Part shown: one piece after another, positions 19,621 through 30,588 of the stretch
Layout: every line of letters begins with the position of its first letter
Numbering within the stretch: position 1 is the stretch's first letter
Source: Taxillus chinensis
Lineage: Eukaryota > Streptophyta > Magnoliopsida > Santalales > Loranthaceae
Length of the DNA: 64,000 bases
Direction of reading: 5' to 3'
NCBI GenBank assembly: GCA_023512835.1
Contig: CM042090.1
Span: 3,379,826-3,443,825, forward strand
The notes under the pieces: generated by a model
Databases searched by the model: none
Told to the model about the DNA's origin: nothing
What the model saw: the letters and a program-made list of their open reading frames with translations, nothing else
Translations under genes and position numbers: made by a program

Positions 19621-22600
19621 TTGGTGCATAAATGTCACACATGCCCAACTTGTCGAAGAATTTTGAAAGTACTCGATTGGATATTCCTTTGGTAAGGATA
19701 TCAGCTAATTGATTTTCTGATCGAATCTTTGGTAATTCCACAACTTTTCCATCCAATTTCTCTTTAATGAAGAACCTATCTATTTCAACATGTTTTGTAC
19801 GGTCGTGTTGAACTGGATTATGGGCTATATCACATGCTGCTTTGTTGTCACAATATAGCTGAATTGGTTGCTTTTGAGAATAGCCTAGGTCTTGTAAGAG
19901 AAATTTTAACCATAATGCTTCGGAAATTCCTAGGGCCATTCCTTTATACTCAACCTGCGACTAGATCTTGCAACCACATTTTGTTTCTTGCTCCTCCATG
20001 TGACTAGGTTTCCACCAACAAAAGTAAAGTATCCAGAAGTTGATCGCCTATCATCAACTGATCCAGCCCAGTCAGCATCTGTATATACCTCAATATTTGA
20101 TTTGCTTGTGTTTTTAGAGAATAAAATTCCCTTTCCCGGAGCAGACTTTAGGTACCTTAAAATCCGCATGACTGCATTCATATGTTGCTCATAAGGACTA
20201 TGCATGAACTGACTAACGACACTCAGAGCGTAGGCAAGATCTGGTCTTGTGTGAGCTAAGTACATTAATCTCCCAACTAGTCTCTGGTATCTTCCCCTGT
20301 CCACTGGTACCTGGGTTGTGTCAATGCTTAATTTGGGCCCTTTTCTATTGGAGTGTTAGTTGGTTGACATCTTGACATACCAGTTTCATGGAGTAGATCT
20401 AAGGCATACTTCCTTTGAGATAGAAAGATTCCTTTACTCGATCGGGATACTTCAATTCCCAAGAAAATATTTTAAGGTGCCTAAGTCTTTCATTTCAAAT
20501 TCCCTGGACAAGTACTCCTTCAAAGCTTTCATCTCTTCTAAGTCATTGCCTGTGACGATCATGTCATCGACATATACAATGAGTGCAGTAATATTTCCAT
20601 GCCGCTTCTTTAAAAACAATGTGTGATTTGAATTGCTTTGCTTGTAACCAAAGGTGGTCATAGATTTTGTGAATCGTCCAAACCATGCTCTAGGGGACTG
20701 TTTTAATCCATATAATGATTTCCTCAACTTGCACACCTTTTGCTTTTGACTTTCGGTTACCATGCACCCTGGTGGAAGATCCATGTAAACTTCTTCAGAA
20801 AGGTCACCATGTAAGAATGCGTTCTTCACATCAAACTGTTGTAATGGCCAGTCAAAATTTGCAGCTAAAGATAACAAGACTTGGACTGTATTGATCTTGG
20901 CTACAGGTGCAAATGTCTCTGTGTAGTCAAGTCCATAAGTTTGAGTGTAGCCCTTCGCCACTAATCTTGCTTTATAGCGTTCAATTGTACCATCAGCTTT
21001 GTATTTCACAGTAAAGATCCACCGGCACCCAACTGGTTTTTTGTTAATGGGACGATCAACAAGCTCCCAAGTTTGATTCTTCTGTAAAGAGGCCATCTCT
21101 TCATTCATTGCAGCTTTCCATCTTGAATCAGTTAAGGCTTCTTACACACTGTTAGGTATAGATACAGTAGCTAATTGATTGACAAATGACTGATTTGTTT
21201 GTGACAAGCGATGTGTCGACATATAATGGTTCATGGGATATCTTACTTTACATGACAATTGAGGTTCATATGTAGATTTTGGAATACCTCTAGTAAGACG
21301 TTGTGGTAATTGTCTCTTAGATGACTCTGGTACTGTGTAAGGATTTTCCTCAGACAACGATTGGTTTGGTGTATCAATTGGGAGAGACTCAGTTTCAGAT
21401 GTCGCCAACGATTGGTTTGGTGTATCAATTGGGAGAGACTCAGTTTCAGATGTCGCTTGGTCTTGGTTTTCTCGGTGTCCACTATGCTCCAACTCATCCA
21501 CTTCTACATTTGCTGTGTCATTACGTAACTCCAAGTTATGACCACTAGGATTCTTATTACCTATACCGTGATCAGATATTTCCACAATAGCTTCCTCTTG
21601 GGTATATATAAGAGTCTGAATTTCCTCAAGAGACTCCCCCCTGAAAGTCAGACTCAGAGAAATACATAGTGTCTTCATGGAAGACAACATCCATAGTGAT
21701 AAACATGCGTGTAGTAGGAGGATGATAACATCTATATCCTTTTTGATGCATAGCATAACCAACAAAGACACATTTTAAGGCTCGAGACATTAACTTACTA
21801 CGTTGGTTTGGAGGAAGATGAACATAAGCAACACACCCAAAGACATGAGGGGGAAGGTTTGGGACTGTAGGAGCAACAACAGCGGCTTCGAGTGTCTGAA
21901 AGGGTGTACGGAAGTGGAGAGAACAGGATGGAACATGATTAATAAGATATGTTGCAGAGAGAAGTGCTTCACCCCAATAACACAATGGCATGTGAGCCTC
22001 AATGAGAGAAGCACGAACAACCTCCAACAAGTGTCTATTTTTTCGCTCGGCCACGCCATTTTGTTGAGGGGTATCTGGACAAACTGGTTTGATGGATAGA
22101 ACCATGTGAGGCCAAAAAATGTTGAAGGTCTGAACTATGGTATTCCCCGCCATTATCACTGTGTAACACTTGGATTCGGGCATTATATTGTGCACAAATA
22201 GTATTATAAAATTTCTGAAACAACAAGTTAACTTCTGATTTGGATTTCATCAAACACAACCATGTCATCCGAGTACAATCATCAATGAAGGTAACAAACC
22301 AACGTGACCCACCCAAGGTTGGGACTTTGGATGGTCCCCAAACATCAGAGTGAATTACCATAAAGGGAACAGGACTTTTATGTAAGGTTAAAGGAAAAGA
22401 GGTACAATGGCTTTTAGCAAGTTCACACACATCACACTTGAACATAGAAAGATCCACATTCATAAGTAAACTAGGAAATAACCTTTTGAGATAACCAAAT
22501 GAGGCATGTCCTAAACGCCGATGCCAGAGTAAGATATCAGCAACCTTCTTGGGGAAATCAGGGCTCTTCACTAATAAAGCATATTGTAATTTGTTAGAAG

Positions 22601-23234
22601 TTTCTGATGCCAAGTCCAAGTAATATAGCTTCCCTCTCTTAATACCATAACCAATCGTTTGTCGAGTCTGGATGTCCTTAAACACACAATAATTTGGCCA
22701 AAAAATAACAACACAAGATAATGTGGTAGTGATTTGGGAGACCGATAAGAGGTTATAATCTAAGGAAGGAACAACTAACACAGAATCAAGATGTAAAGTA
22801 TTGGTAAGATGTGATGACCCTTCTCCAATTACCGGGGTGGTATTACCGTTAGCCGTGGAGACACAATTTTGGGAGGATGAGCGAAGATTGGTGACTTGCC
22901 GAACATCGAATGTCATATGATCAGTAGCACCAGAATCAATTATCCATGCACTATTCAAAACAGGTGTAGAAGTGGTGAACACCTTACCTTTAGTAGTTGA
23001 AGTGGTTACCAAGGCAGATGACCGAACATGGGCATTGGCGTCCATTATTTGAGTAACTGCAACAGTGGAAGGATGCTTTGAATTTTGATGTTTTGTGGGA
23101 TCCCACCAATTTGGGTAGCCAATGAGGTCAAAGCAGCAATCTTTTGAATGACCCATTTGATGGTAATGAGTGCATTTGTAAGCAGGAGGTAGATGGCGAG
23201 AAACCATAACAGAAGCTTGAGGGAGGTCACTCAT
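19616..23234 (-). pseudogene. Copia gag remnant-protease-integrase-RT-RNase H polyprotein, broken
   Basis: It starts with a zinc-knuckle-like KCTHYHQMGHSKDCCF in which the second Cys is Tyr. The protease motif WIIDSGATDHM follows. Then come the integrase zinc-binding region and core (HSDVWGP, HSDNGGEYH), reverse transcriptase with YVDDMIVTG (about 20570), and RNase H ending in ADILTKG. Breaks: an extra T near 22082 in the integrase after HQTS; an extra G in a G6 run near 21645; a TAA stop just before EALTDSRW (about 21140); a frameshift after KYFLG near 20450; and a 2-bp loss in RNase H near 19940. A 51-bp tandem duplication lies between integrase and RT. Nothing resembling the roughly 250-residue capsid part of gag precedes the zinc knuckle. 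It cannot make a working polyprotein as read. Confidence 0.9.
21357..21460 (-). repeat. 51-bp in-frame tandem duplication in copia pol
   Basis: ACGATTGGTTTGGTGTATCA through CAGATGTCGC occurs twice back to back. It encodes two copies of ATSETESLPIDTPNQSL in the variable linker between integrase and reverse transcriptase, where length changes are tolerated. Confidence 0.92.
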
Positions 23235-23893
23235 TAGTTTTTTTTTGTTTTACACAAAAAAAAGGTTATATGTAGATTACGGAAGTGATGGTGTTGGTAT
23301 TTGGCGAATCCGTGTGGCGTGTTTGGTTTGGGATGGGACCTGTGTTTGGCTTGGGCGTCGTCTGGAGCCGAGGGCGTTCTTTGGGTGGCGGCGGCGGGTC
23401 TGTGGCGAAGGTGGCAGGGTTGATGGTGGGTTCGGACGTGAAGGTGGTCTGAGGCGAAGGCGGGTTTGGATAGCGGCGATGGTGGGTCTGTGCAAGCAGC
23501 TGTCCCGTCCGGCGGTATGGGTGAGCGGCGATCCGGCTGTCTGAGCGAGCGGCGGTCTGTTGGACGGGCAAGCAGCGGTCTGGTGGTCTGGGGTGAGTAG
23601 CAGAGACTCCTGCTGAGCGACGGTCTGTGTGTGGCAGAGTGTTTGGGGCAAGCGGCAGTGGCTTGGGCGGGCGAGCAGCGATGGCCTGGGGCGAGCGGGC
23701 AAGCAGCGATGGTCTGTTTGTGGTAGATTGTTTGGAGCAAGCGACGATCAAGTTCTGGGGCGAGCAGCAATTTTGCACCAACTAGAAAAGATGAAAGATG
23801 GAGGTTTTTTTGATTGGTTTGGATATGGTCTGGGTTTTTGAACGGTCTTGGTTTTGGAATGAATTCCAGGTAAATGGTCTTTTGGATCGTGAT
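23235..23893 (-). other. GC-rich copia leader with short repeats, no gag capsid
   Basis: Between the PBS and the zinc knuckle lie about 660 bp. Most is GC-rich, in sharp contrast to the AT-rich LTRs, and built of variants of GCGAGCAGCGATGGTCTG and GTGGGTCTG. Open frames here give low-complexity, Pro/Arg/Thr-rich products unlike any gag. The A/T run at 23238-23262 marks the border with the zinc-knuckle segment and may be the scar of a gag deletion. This is inference. Confidence 0.6.
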
Positions 23894-23906
23894 GGCTTTG
23901 ATACCA
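23894..23906 (-). other. Copia primer binding site (initiator tRNA-Met)
   Basis: The minus strand reads TGGTATCAAAGCC immediately after the 5' LTR. This matches the plant initiator tRNA-Met primer site TGGTATCAGAGCC at all but one position. Confidence 0.88.
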
Positions 23907-24129
23907 TGAAGAATAATAGAATACAGAGAAAATAGATTTTCTTATTCTTTAACTCAATGAAATACATAGTATAAATAGAGATGAACATCTAATCAAATCT
24001 CTTACAATCTTCTATATAAAGAAATAATATTAATTGATATCTTTATCAATTAATAAGATATGATCCTATCAATTAATGAGATATATCAATTAATAGAATA
24101 TCTTTTCTAAATGGGCAATAATCTCAACA
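23907..24129 (-). repeat. Copia 5' LTR
   Basis: 223 bp, one base different from the 3' LTR by direct comparison. Confidence 0.95.
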
Positions 24130-24134
24130 GTATA

Positions 24135-24474
24135 TATATAACTTACCTATAATCTTCATGAATAATAATATATAATTATATATATATATATATATATATA
24201 TCAGGTTAATAAATATAGATACATTTTTAGAAATATATGTAACTGATTAATATATTTTGATTAATTAATAAATAAATATATATCTTGAAGGCGATAATCT
24301 TTGAGAATGTGTATATATATATAATTTTTAAAATATTTTATAAGTGAGTTATTATAATATTAATAAAAAAATTAAAACAATAAAATCATAATTTTATATT
24401 CATTCATATAAAATCTCTACGATCGTAGATATGTAATAACAGATTATATGATCGTAGTCATTTAATATAGAATT
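24135..24474. other. AT-rich spacer
   Basis: No gene. It contains a TA microsatellite at about 24177-24200. Confidence 0.5.
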
Positions 24475-25762
24475 TGTTAGATTGAACTCATAATTTGGAT
24501 GATGCTGATAAACCTCTATATAATTTGGTTTGAGATCTTTTAATGTAATTCCTAACATGTTGCAGAAGACAAGTGTTAATCTGAATCTTCACTTGTGAGT
24601 ACAAAGTTAAAGACAGGATACATAATCCCGATCTGCACTAACGTGAGTGTCATCAATCAACTTGGTAAATAACCAAGTCATTATAAGATACGGAGTAAGG
24701 ATTATTAACGCGGACTAAACACTTAAAGATATGTAATAATAAATTCGAGTTTAACACTCAAACGGACTAAAAATCCTAGTCTACAACTCGCGTGGAGTAA
24801 GAGAGAAATATGCAGAATAAAGAGCTAAGTCTTCCACTCACGCGGACTAAGAACAAGAATACACGGAGTAAGGAATTTGAGTCTTTTACTCACACGGAGT
24901 AAGTAAAGACTTGGGCGGAATAAAGACCCGAGTCTTTTGTTCGCACGGAGTAAGAAAAAGAGAAACAAAGTAAGAAAACGTTGATACGGAGTAAGTCTTC
25001 CGAATCTTTCGATCACATGAAGTAAGGAAGCGCTGACACAGAATAAGGATTCAAGTATCAAATTGATACGGAGTAAGCAACCACTGACACGAAGTAAGGA
25101 TCCGAACTTCATTAACACGGAGTAAGGAACCTTGCAATGGATTAAGAAGACACTGCTCCAATTAATCATCTCCGCATTCAAAGTCATCAGCTCATTGTGT
25201 CCCAATGTAAGAAAGATCCATTGAACATTTATCATCTTACACGTGGATCACTCAAAGGCATGGACAAACCCATTAATGCAGTTGGAATCATGGGAAGAAA
25301 TTCAATACGATTATACTTCCAACATCTTGAGCTCCACATCCACAGCAGTTATGACATATGTATTTTCTGAGAAGTCTTCAATGCTACACACCGCTCGGAA
25401 AATCATGTTCTAAGAATGTTTCCTATGGATGTTTATATATACTAAGTCTTGTATATTTTCAGAAAAGAGTGTACACAAAAAAGTGCTTAGAGGAATTCAT
25501 TTTGGCTAGTGTGTGCATTATTGTAAAACAGAGTGCTACTGTAAATAGAAGTGAGATACATTTTCACTAGATCCAAAAGCTTGTACTCAACTTTAATCAA
25601 CTACAATTTGTTGTAATTATCTCGTGATAATAATATAAATTACTTCCTCTGGTTGTCTTCCACATTGATTTTATCTTTAACTAGATTAAGTGTTGCACCA
25701 AAAAGAGTAATAAGAAATTTAAAAAGCCTATTCACCCCCCTTTAGGCTTCCAGGGATCAACA
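24475..25762 (+). mobile_element. Solo LTR B (TGTTGG family)
   Basis: It starts TGTTAGATTGAACTCATAAT and ends CCAGGGATCAACA. The flanks GAATT (24470-24474) and GAATC (25763-25767) form a one-mismatch TSD. It shares with LTR A the opening, the CACGGAGTAAG array (24690-25145), a TATA-like TTATATATACT near 25433, and the CCTATTCACCCCCC end. No internal region. Confidence 0.85.
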
Positions 25763-25767
25763 GAATC

Positions 25768-26115
25768 ATATATTAATAAATCTATGTTAAGGTAAGTCAT
25801 CAAGTCATAAATTAATCTAATTTATATCATAGATAATAATATATAATTTTATATATAATATAAAACAGATAAATTAATTAATTAAGTCATATAAATCTAT
25901 TAGATTAATATAAATTTATTTTAAGCCTAATATATATAAATTAGCTTATATATATATATATATATCAATAGTTATATAAAGCATGGTATTTTTTATATAA
26001 AGTGTGACTCACGATCGTTAATAAACAAAGATTTTATATTATTTGATCATAGGTGTGATATGGTTTAAAAGTCATCAATAAATTAATTGACTATCATATA
26101 TTATGAAATTTATAA
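25768..26115. other. AT-rich spacer
   Basis: No gene; TA-rich, with a microsatellite at about 25945-25965. Confidence 0.5.
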
Positions 26116-27199
26116 TATATTGTTGGATCAAGCCCAGAATTTGGATGATGCGGATAAAACCCTATGTAATTTGATTTGAGACATTGCATGTTTATTCTTA
26201 AGTTGTTGCAGAAGATATGATCCTAATCCGGATGTTCACTCGTGAGAGCAAAGCTGAGGACAATATACATAATCTTGATCCGAACAAACGTGAATGTCGT
26301 CAAACACTTGGTAAATAACCAAGTCTACACTTCATACGGAATAAGGATCATTCGTGCGGATTAAACACTTAATGCAACGGCTAAGGAATCTGCGTCTAAC
26401 ACCTTAATGGACTAAGTCAAATAGATGCGGAATAAGAATTTTAGTCAACATCTAGCATGGAGTAAGAGACAGTTATCGCGGAATAAAAAGCTAAGTTTTC
26501 CACTCCAGCGGACTAAGGACAAAATGACACGGAGTAAAGAATTCGAGTATTCCATACATGCGGAGTAAGGAATGACTTGTGCACGGAATAAGGAAAATAG
26601 ATGTGGAGTAAGGAATCCGAACATTTTACTCATGCGGAGTAAGGATGCACTGATACGGAGTAAGCCATCCGACCTTTCAACTCATGCGGAGTAAGGAAGC
26701 GCAGATATAGAGTAAGCTCTCCAGACTTCTCGTTCATATGGAGTAAGGAAGTGCTGACACGGAATAAGGATTCTAGTACCAAACTGACACGGAGTAAGCA
26801 ACAACTGACACGGAGTAAGGATCCGAGCTTCATTAACACGGAATAAGGAACTTTACGACGAATTAAGAAGACGCTGCTTCAACTTATCATCTTTGCATTC
26901 TAAGCATTTAGCTCGCTGCATCCCAATGTAAGACAAACTCATTGAAAACCTAAAGCATCTTACATGTGGATCTCACGGATATGTGGACATAACTCTAACT
27001 GCACTTGGGAACTCGCTGTCACACCCCCAAATTCCATGGAACCCGGAACCAGGAACATGACTTCCCCTTACCTGCACCCGAAAGGTCAAGGGGTTGGTGA
27101 CTAGCACCAATAGAGACTACACCATGGGTGCTGTCTCAATCATGCAACCCTGTATAGTCATACATCAAGGGTAATCTTGTACTTTCCTGTGAGGACCTT

Positions 27200-27435
27200 C
27201 CCTGAGGTATGAGTTATGCTTTATGCATTTGTTTTGCATATGTTGTTTGAGATGCAGTTTAGCTTGTTGTTGTTGGATTTTGTCAGCCCTTTTGGCTTGT
27301 TATGAGTTGCATTGCACATGTGTGATCAATGATCATGTTTTATGTTTTGTTGTTGGGACATTGAGCTTGAATTTTGCTATGTCCTTTGGGCATGTATTTT
27401 ATTTTCGAGGACGAAAAGTCCTAAGGTGGGGAGGA
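27200..27435 (+). mobile_element. Del/Tekay-like internal 3' end with polypurine tract
   Basis: A non-LTR stretch ends TTTTCGAGGACGAAAAGTCC, followed by AAGGTGGGGAGGA (27423-27435) directly before an LTR start, TGTAAAGACTCG. Purine-rich GGGGAGGA next to the LTR is the usual polypurine tract of Del/Tekay chromoviruses (from memory). No coding sequence is left. Confidence 0.7.
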
Positions 27436-29462
27436 TGTAAAGACTCGTATTTGGGTAGTTTTGAGAGATAGCCATTCTATGGGAATGTCACTATCTGGAC
27501 GGTAGTGTAGTCGTCGATGTGAGCATTTTGACTGTACCTGGGCCCGATTTCTAGCTGGGGCCCCATTTGACCCGATTGTTAACTTTTTGGGGTTTATTGG
27601 TTGACTTTGCGTTTGGGCGGTCATGTGGGTGTGATATTATTTGAATAGTGTTGTGCTCGTCATTTCGAACGTTTTGATTGTAATTTGACTCAATTTGGAG
27701 TTCGGGACCTAGGAGGTCAATTTTTGTGTTGGGAGGTCAATTATTGACTAGGTCAATGATTGACTAGGTCAGTTATTGGTCAATGACTAGCAGAAATATA
27801 AATAGCAGGAAAAAGAAGAAGCTTTCACTTTACGCTATCACGTTTGTGCGTTTGAGAGAGAGAGAGAGCTTGGAGCTTGGTGCCTTAGCGATTTGGGGTG
27901 ATTTGGGTTCGTGAAGCTCAAAGAATCACACCAAGTAGGTGTCCTTAAACTCCTTATTTTGATTCTATTTTGGATCTGCATGAATTTATCATGATTTATG
28001 AACTTGAGCATGAACACTAGATTTTGGGGAAATCCAATTTTGGGTTAGATCTAATGGTTTAGCATAAGATCTGTGATTAAGAACTGTTTTATATCAGTTT
28101 TAATATGTGTTTCTGTGATCTGGGGCTGTTTAATTGCATATTCCATGAGGGTTGAGAAGTCAACCATTGAAATCTGGATTTAGATTTAGATTTCTGGAAA
28201 TCTGAAATTTAGTGCGTGTTTCTGCTCTTATCTGTGCGATTTAGAGGCGTTCTAGACGCATTTTGAGGTAGATATCGTAGTCTGTTGCGTAGAATGCGTG
28301 TTTGTGCACGTCTAGGGGTCGCTGGGTTGATTCCAGACGAAGAGCAAGCAAAAACGATGATGAACAGTACCCTAGGCGAATTACTGGGTCGAAATAACAA
28401 AGATCCGAAGTTCTGGGTCGAAGGGTCGAAGATCTAGGGTCGTAGGGTCGTAGTTCATATACCCGTAGTTCGAAGGTCGAAGTTCGTAGTCCGAAGGTCG
28501 AAGATCGAAGACGCACTTCGAGTCTTCGAGGCCCGCTATGCAGCTACGAGTCGCAGCTCCAGCTACGAGCCTCCGAGGCACGCTACAGTTCCGCACTACG
28601 AGTCGCAGCTCCAACAGTGTAACTGGACATTGGACTGAACTATTTACATTGTAACCCATACCCATCTACACATTTAAATTATACTTAAGTTATAATGTAA
28701 ATAATGAAATACCCCCCATTTGGATTCAAAGAAAAATACTAGAAAAATTAATTTTCACTCTTTTAAAATGTGAAAATTGGGATTTAGTGTAAAATCTCAG
28801 AAAAATTCAGTTTTTCGTAGAGGTGAATTTTTGGAAAGTGGGGTTAGACATCTCAGAAAAATTCTAAAAAATCAGATTGTCTTAGTTATGATATGGAGAC
28901 CAAATGCCGGGACTTTTATTTCAAGAAAACAACTCCTATGGGTATCTCCTTCCTTAGTCAAGGAATGAGGATCGACTTGTAAAGACTGGCTACAATTCTA
29001 AAGGGAGTGTTGTACACCTTAAGACTATATTGGTGTTGGTATGTTGGTTTGTGGATTTGGGACTTGGGTTACATGACTTGTTGGATTCTCACTGTGATGC
29101 ACCGATGATGCTATGTGGATAACGTGGCAGGCATATGCGCCGATGGCAGGCCTGTGTGGCGACTGTGGCCGGGCATATTGCGCTGTGGACAGGCTAAAGC
29201 CTCAGTGGAGCCGTTGAGCTCGTGGAGCTAGGGCTGAGTGCCCTGAGCTGGGATCCCGTGGAGGATCGTGGACAAGCTGTCTTGTGTGGGCAGGCTGGGT
29301 CCTGATGTTTGTTTGTAGGCTGAGTCCTGATGATTGTGCACACTACACAGTGCACGAATACACAGAGCATGTAACATAGACTTGTATGTTTGCAGGATGT
29401 GGTGTATTGGGGTCAATTACTGAGCTTGTCGCTCACTCCTACTTGTTATTTCCCCTTTTCAG
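27436..29462 (+). repeat. Del/Tekay-like LTR, plus strand, 3' truncated
   Basis: It matches 42714 to about 44783 along its length, including the GAGAGAGAG tract, the CGTAG/CGAAG repeat block (28380-28620) and the CCTGTGTGGGCAGGCTGGG region. It stops at TCCCCTTTTCAG and is followed at once by inverted LTR sequence. Confidence 0.8.
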
Positions 29463-30203
29463 GTGTAGATGGGTATAGGTAACAATGTAAATAGGTCCAG
29501 TCCAGTGCTGTACAGTGTCCAGTTACACTGCAGAAGTTGCGACTCGTAGCTCAGAACCTGCGACTCGTAGCTATGGAATGCGGAGCTGCAGCGCGCCTTG
29601 AAGACTTCAAGCGAGGCTACGAACTTCGACCCTTCGATCCTTTGACCCTTCAACTATGAACTACGGGTCTACGAACTACGAGTCTACGAACTACAAATTA
29701 CGAGGCTACGAGGCTACGAACCTTCGAGCTACGAACTACAACCCTACGACCTTGAACTTCGGATTTTCGTCAGTTCGACCCAGTAACGCGCCCAGGGTAC
29801 TGTTCATCATCGTTTTTGCCTGTTCTTCGTCTAGAATCAACCCAGTAACCCCCAGACACGCACAAACACGTATCCTACGCAACAGACTGCGATATTTACC
29901 TCAAAATGCGTCCAGAACGCCTCTAAATCGCACGGAAACAACAGAAACACGTATAAAATTCCAGATTTCCAGAATTTCATGGTTGACTTATCAACCCTCA
30001 TGAAAAACACAATTAATTAACCCCAAAATCACAGAAACATATATCTACAATGATACAAAACAGTTCTTAATCACAAATCTTATGTTAAACCATTAGATTT
30101 AACCCAAAATTGATTTTCCCCAAATTCTAGGGTTCATGCTCAATCTCATAAATCATGATAAATTCGTGCAAATCCCAAAACAAAAGAGATGAGAAGTTCA
30201 AGG

Positions 30204-30588
30204 TGTCACGGGGTCAGCCTTTATAGCAGCTTAACCCGTGCGGCACCTAGTTCCCACCCGTACGAAGGAACGCTAGGTCAGCCTAACTCGTCGCATTTGG
30301 ATCGGAACCCATCGATCCGTTGTAAAGCAATTGTGTAGGGAAGCGCTTAGCGGAAGATCGATTTAAACGAAGGCAACAAACGATTGTATTGATTGCTTGA
30401 AAGCTTTACAACATCACTCCCCTACATATAGATGTTAACACTTTTCTGGCTATGTCGCCAGGAGACATCATATATGATCGAAACATAAAATCTCTACAAC
30501 TTACTCTATAAGCTAAGTACAACACTTTACAAAGGGGAAATACCCCAAAATGGCCTAAGTATGCTAGGATAAGCCTCGGTCCGTGACA
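30204..30588 (-). repeat. Chromovirus 3' LTR
   Basis: 385 bp, preceded on the minus strand by the polypurine tract at 30589-30600. Identical by eye to the 5' LTR. Confidence 0.95.

Larger units (their letters stand above)
19386..24129 (-). mobile_element. Ty1/copia LTR retrotransposon, defective
   Basis: A 4,744-bp element on the minus strand, with a TSD of GTATA at 19381-19385 and 24130-24134. Both LTRs are 223 bp (19386-19608 and 23907-24129), starting TGAAGAATAATAG and ending ATCTCAACA. By eye they differ at one base (T/C in CTCTTATAATC). A PBS matching initiator tRNA-Met and a polypurine tract adjoin the LTRs. The pol domain order is integrase before reverse transcriptase before RNase H, which defines Ty1/copia. 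The usual gag capsid region is absent and pol carries frameshifts and a nonsense codon. The nearly identical LTRs indicate a recent insertion. Confidence 0.95.

Noticed and set aside
23234..23781. A proline/arginine-rich protein gene in the copia leader
   Set aside because: Several frames are open at once because of GC-rich short repeats, and no domain is recognisable.
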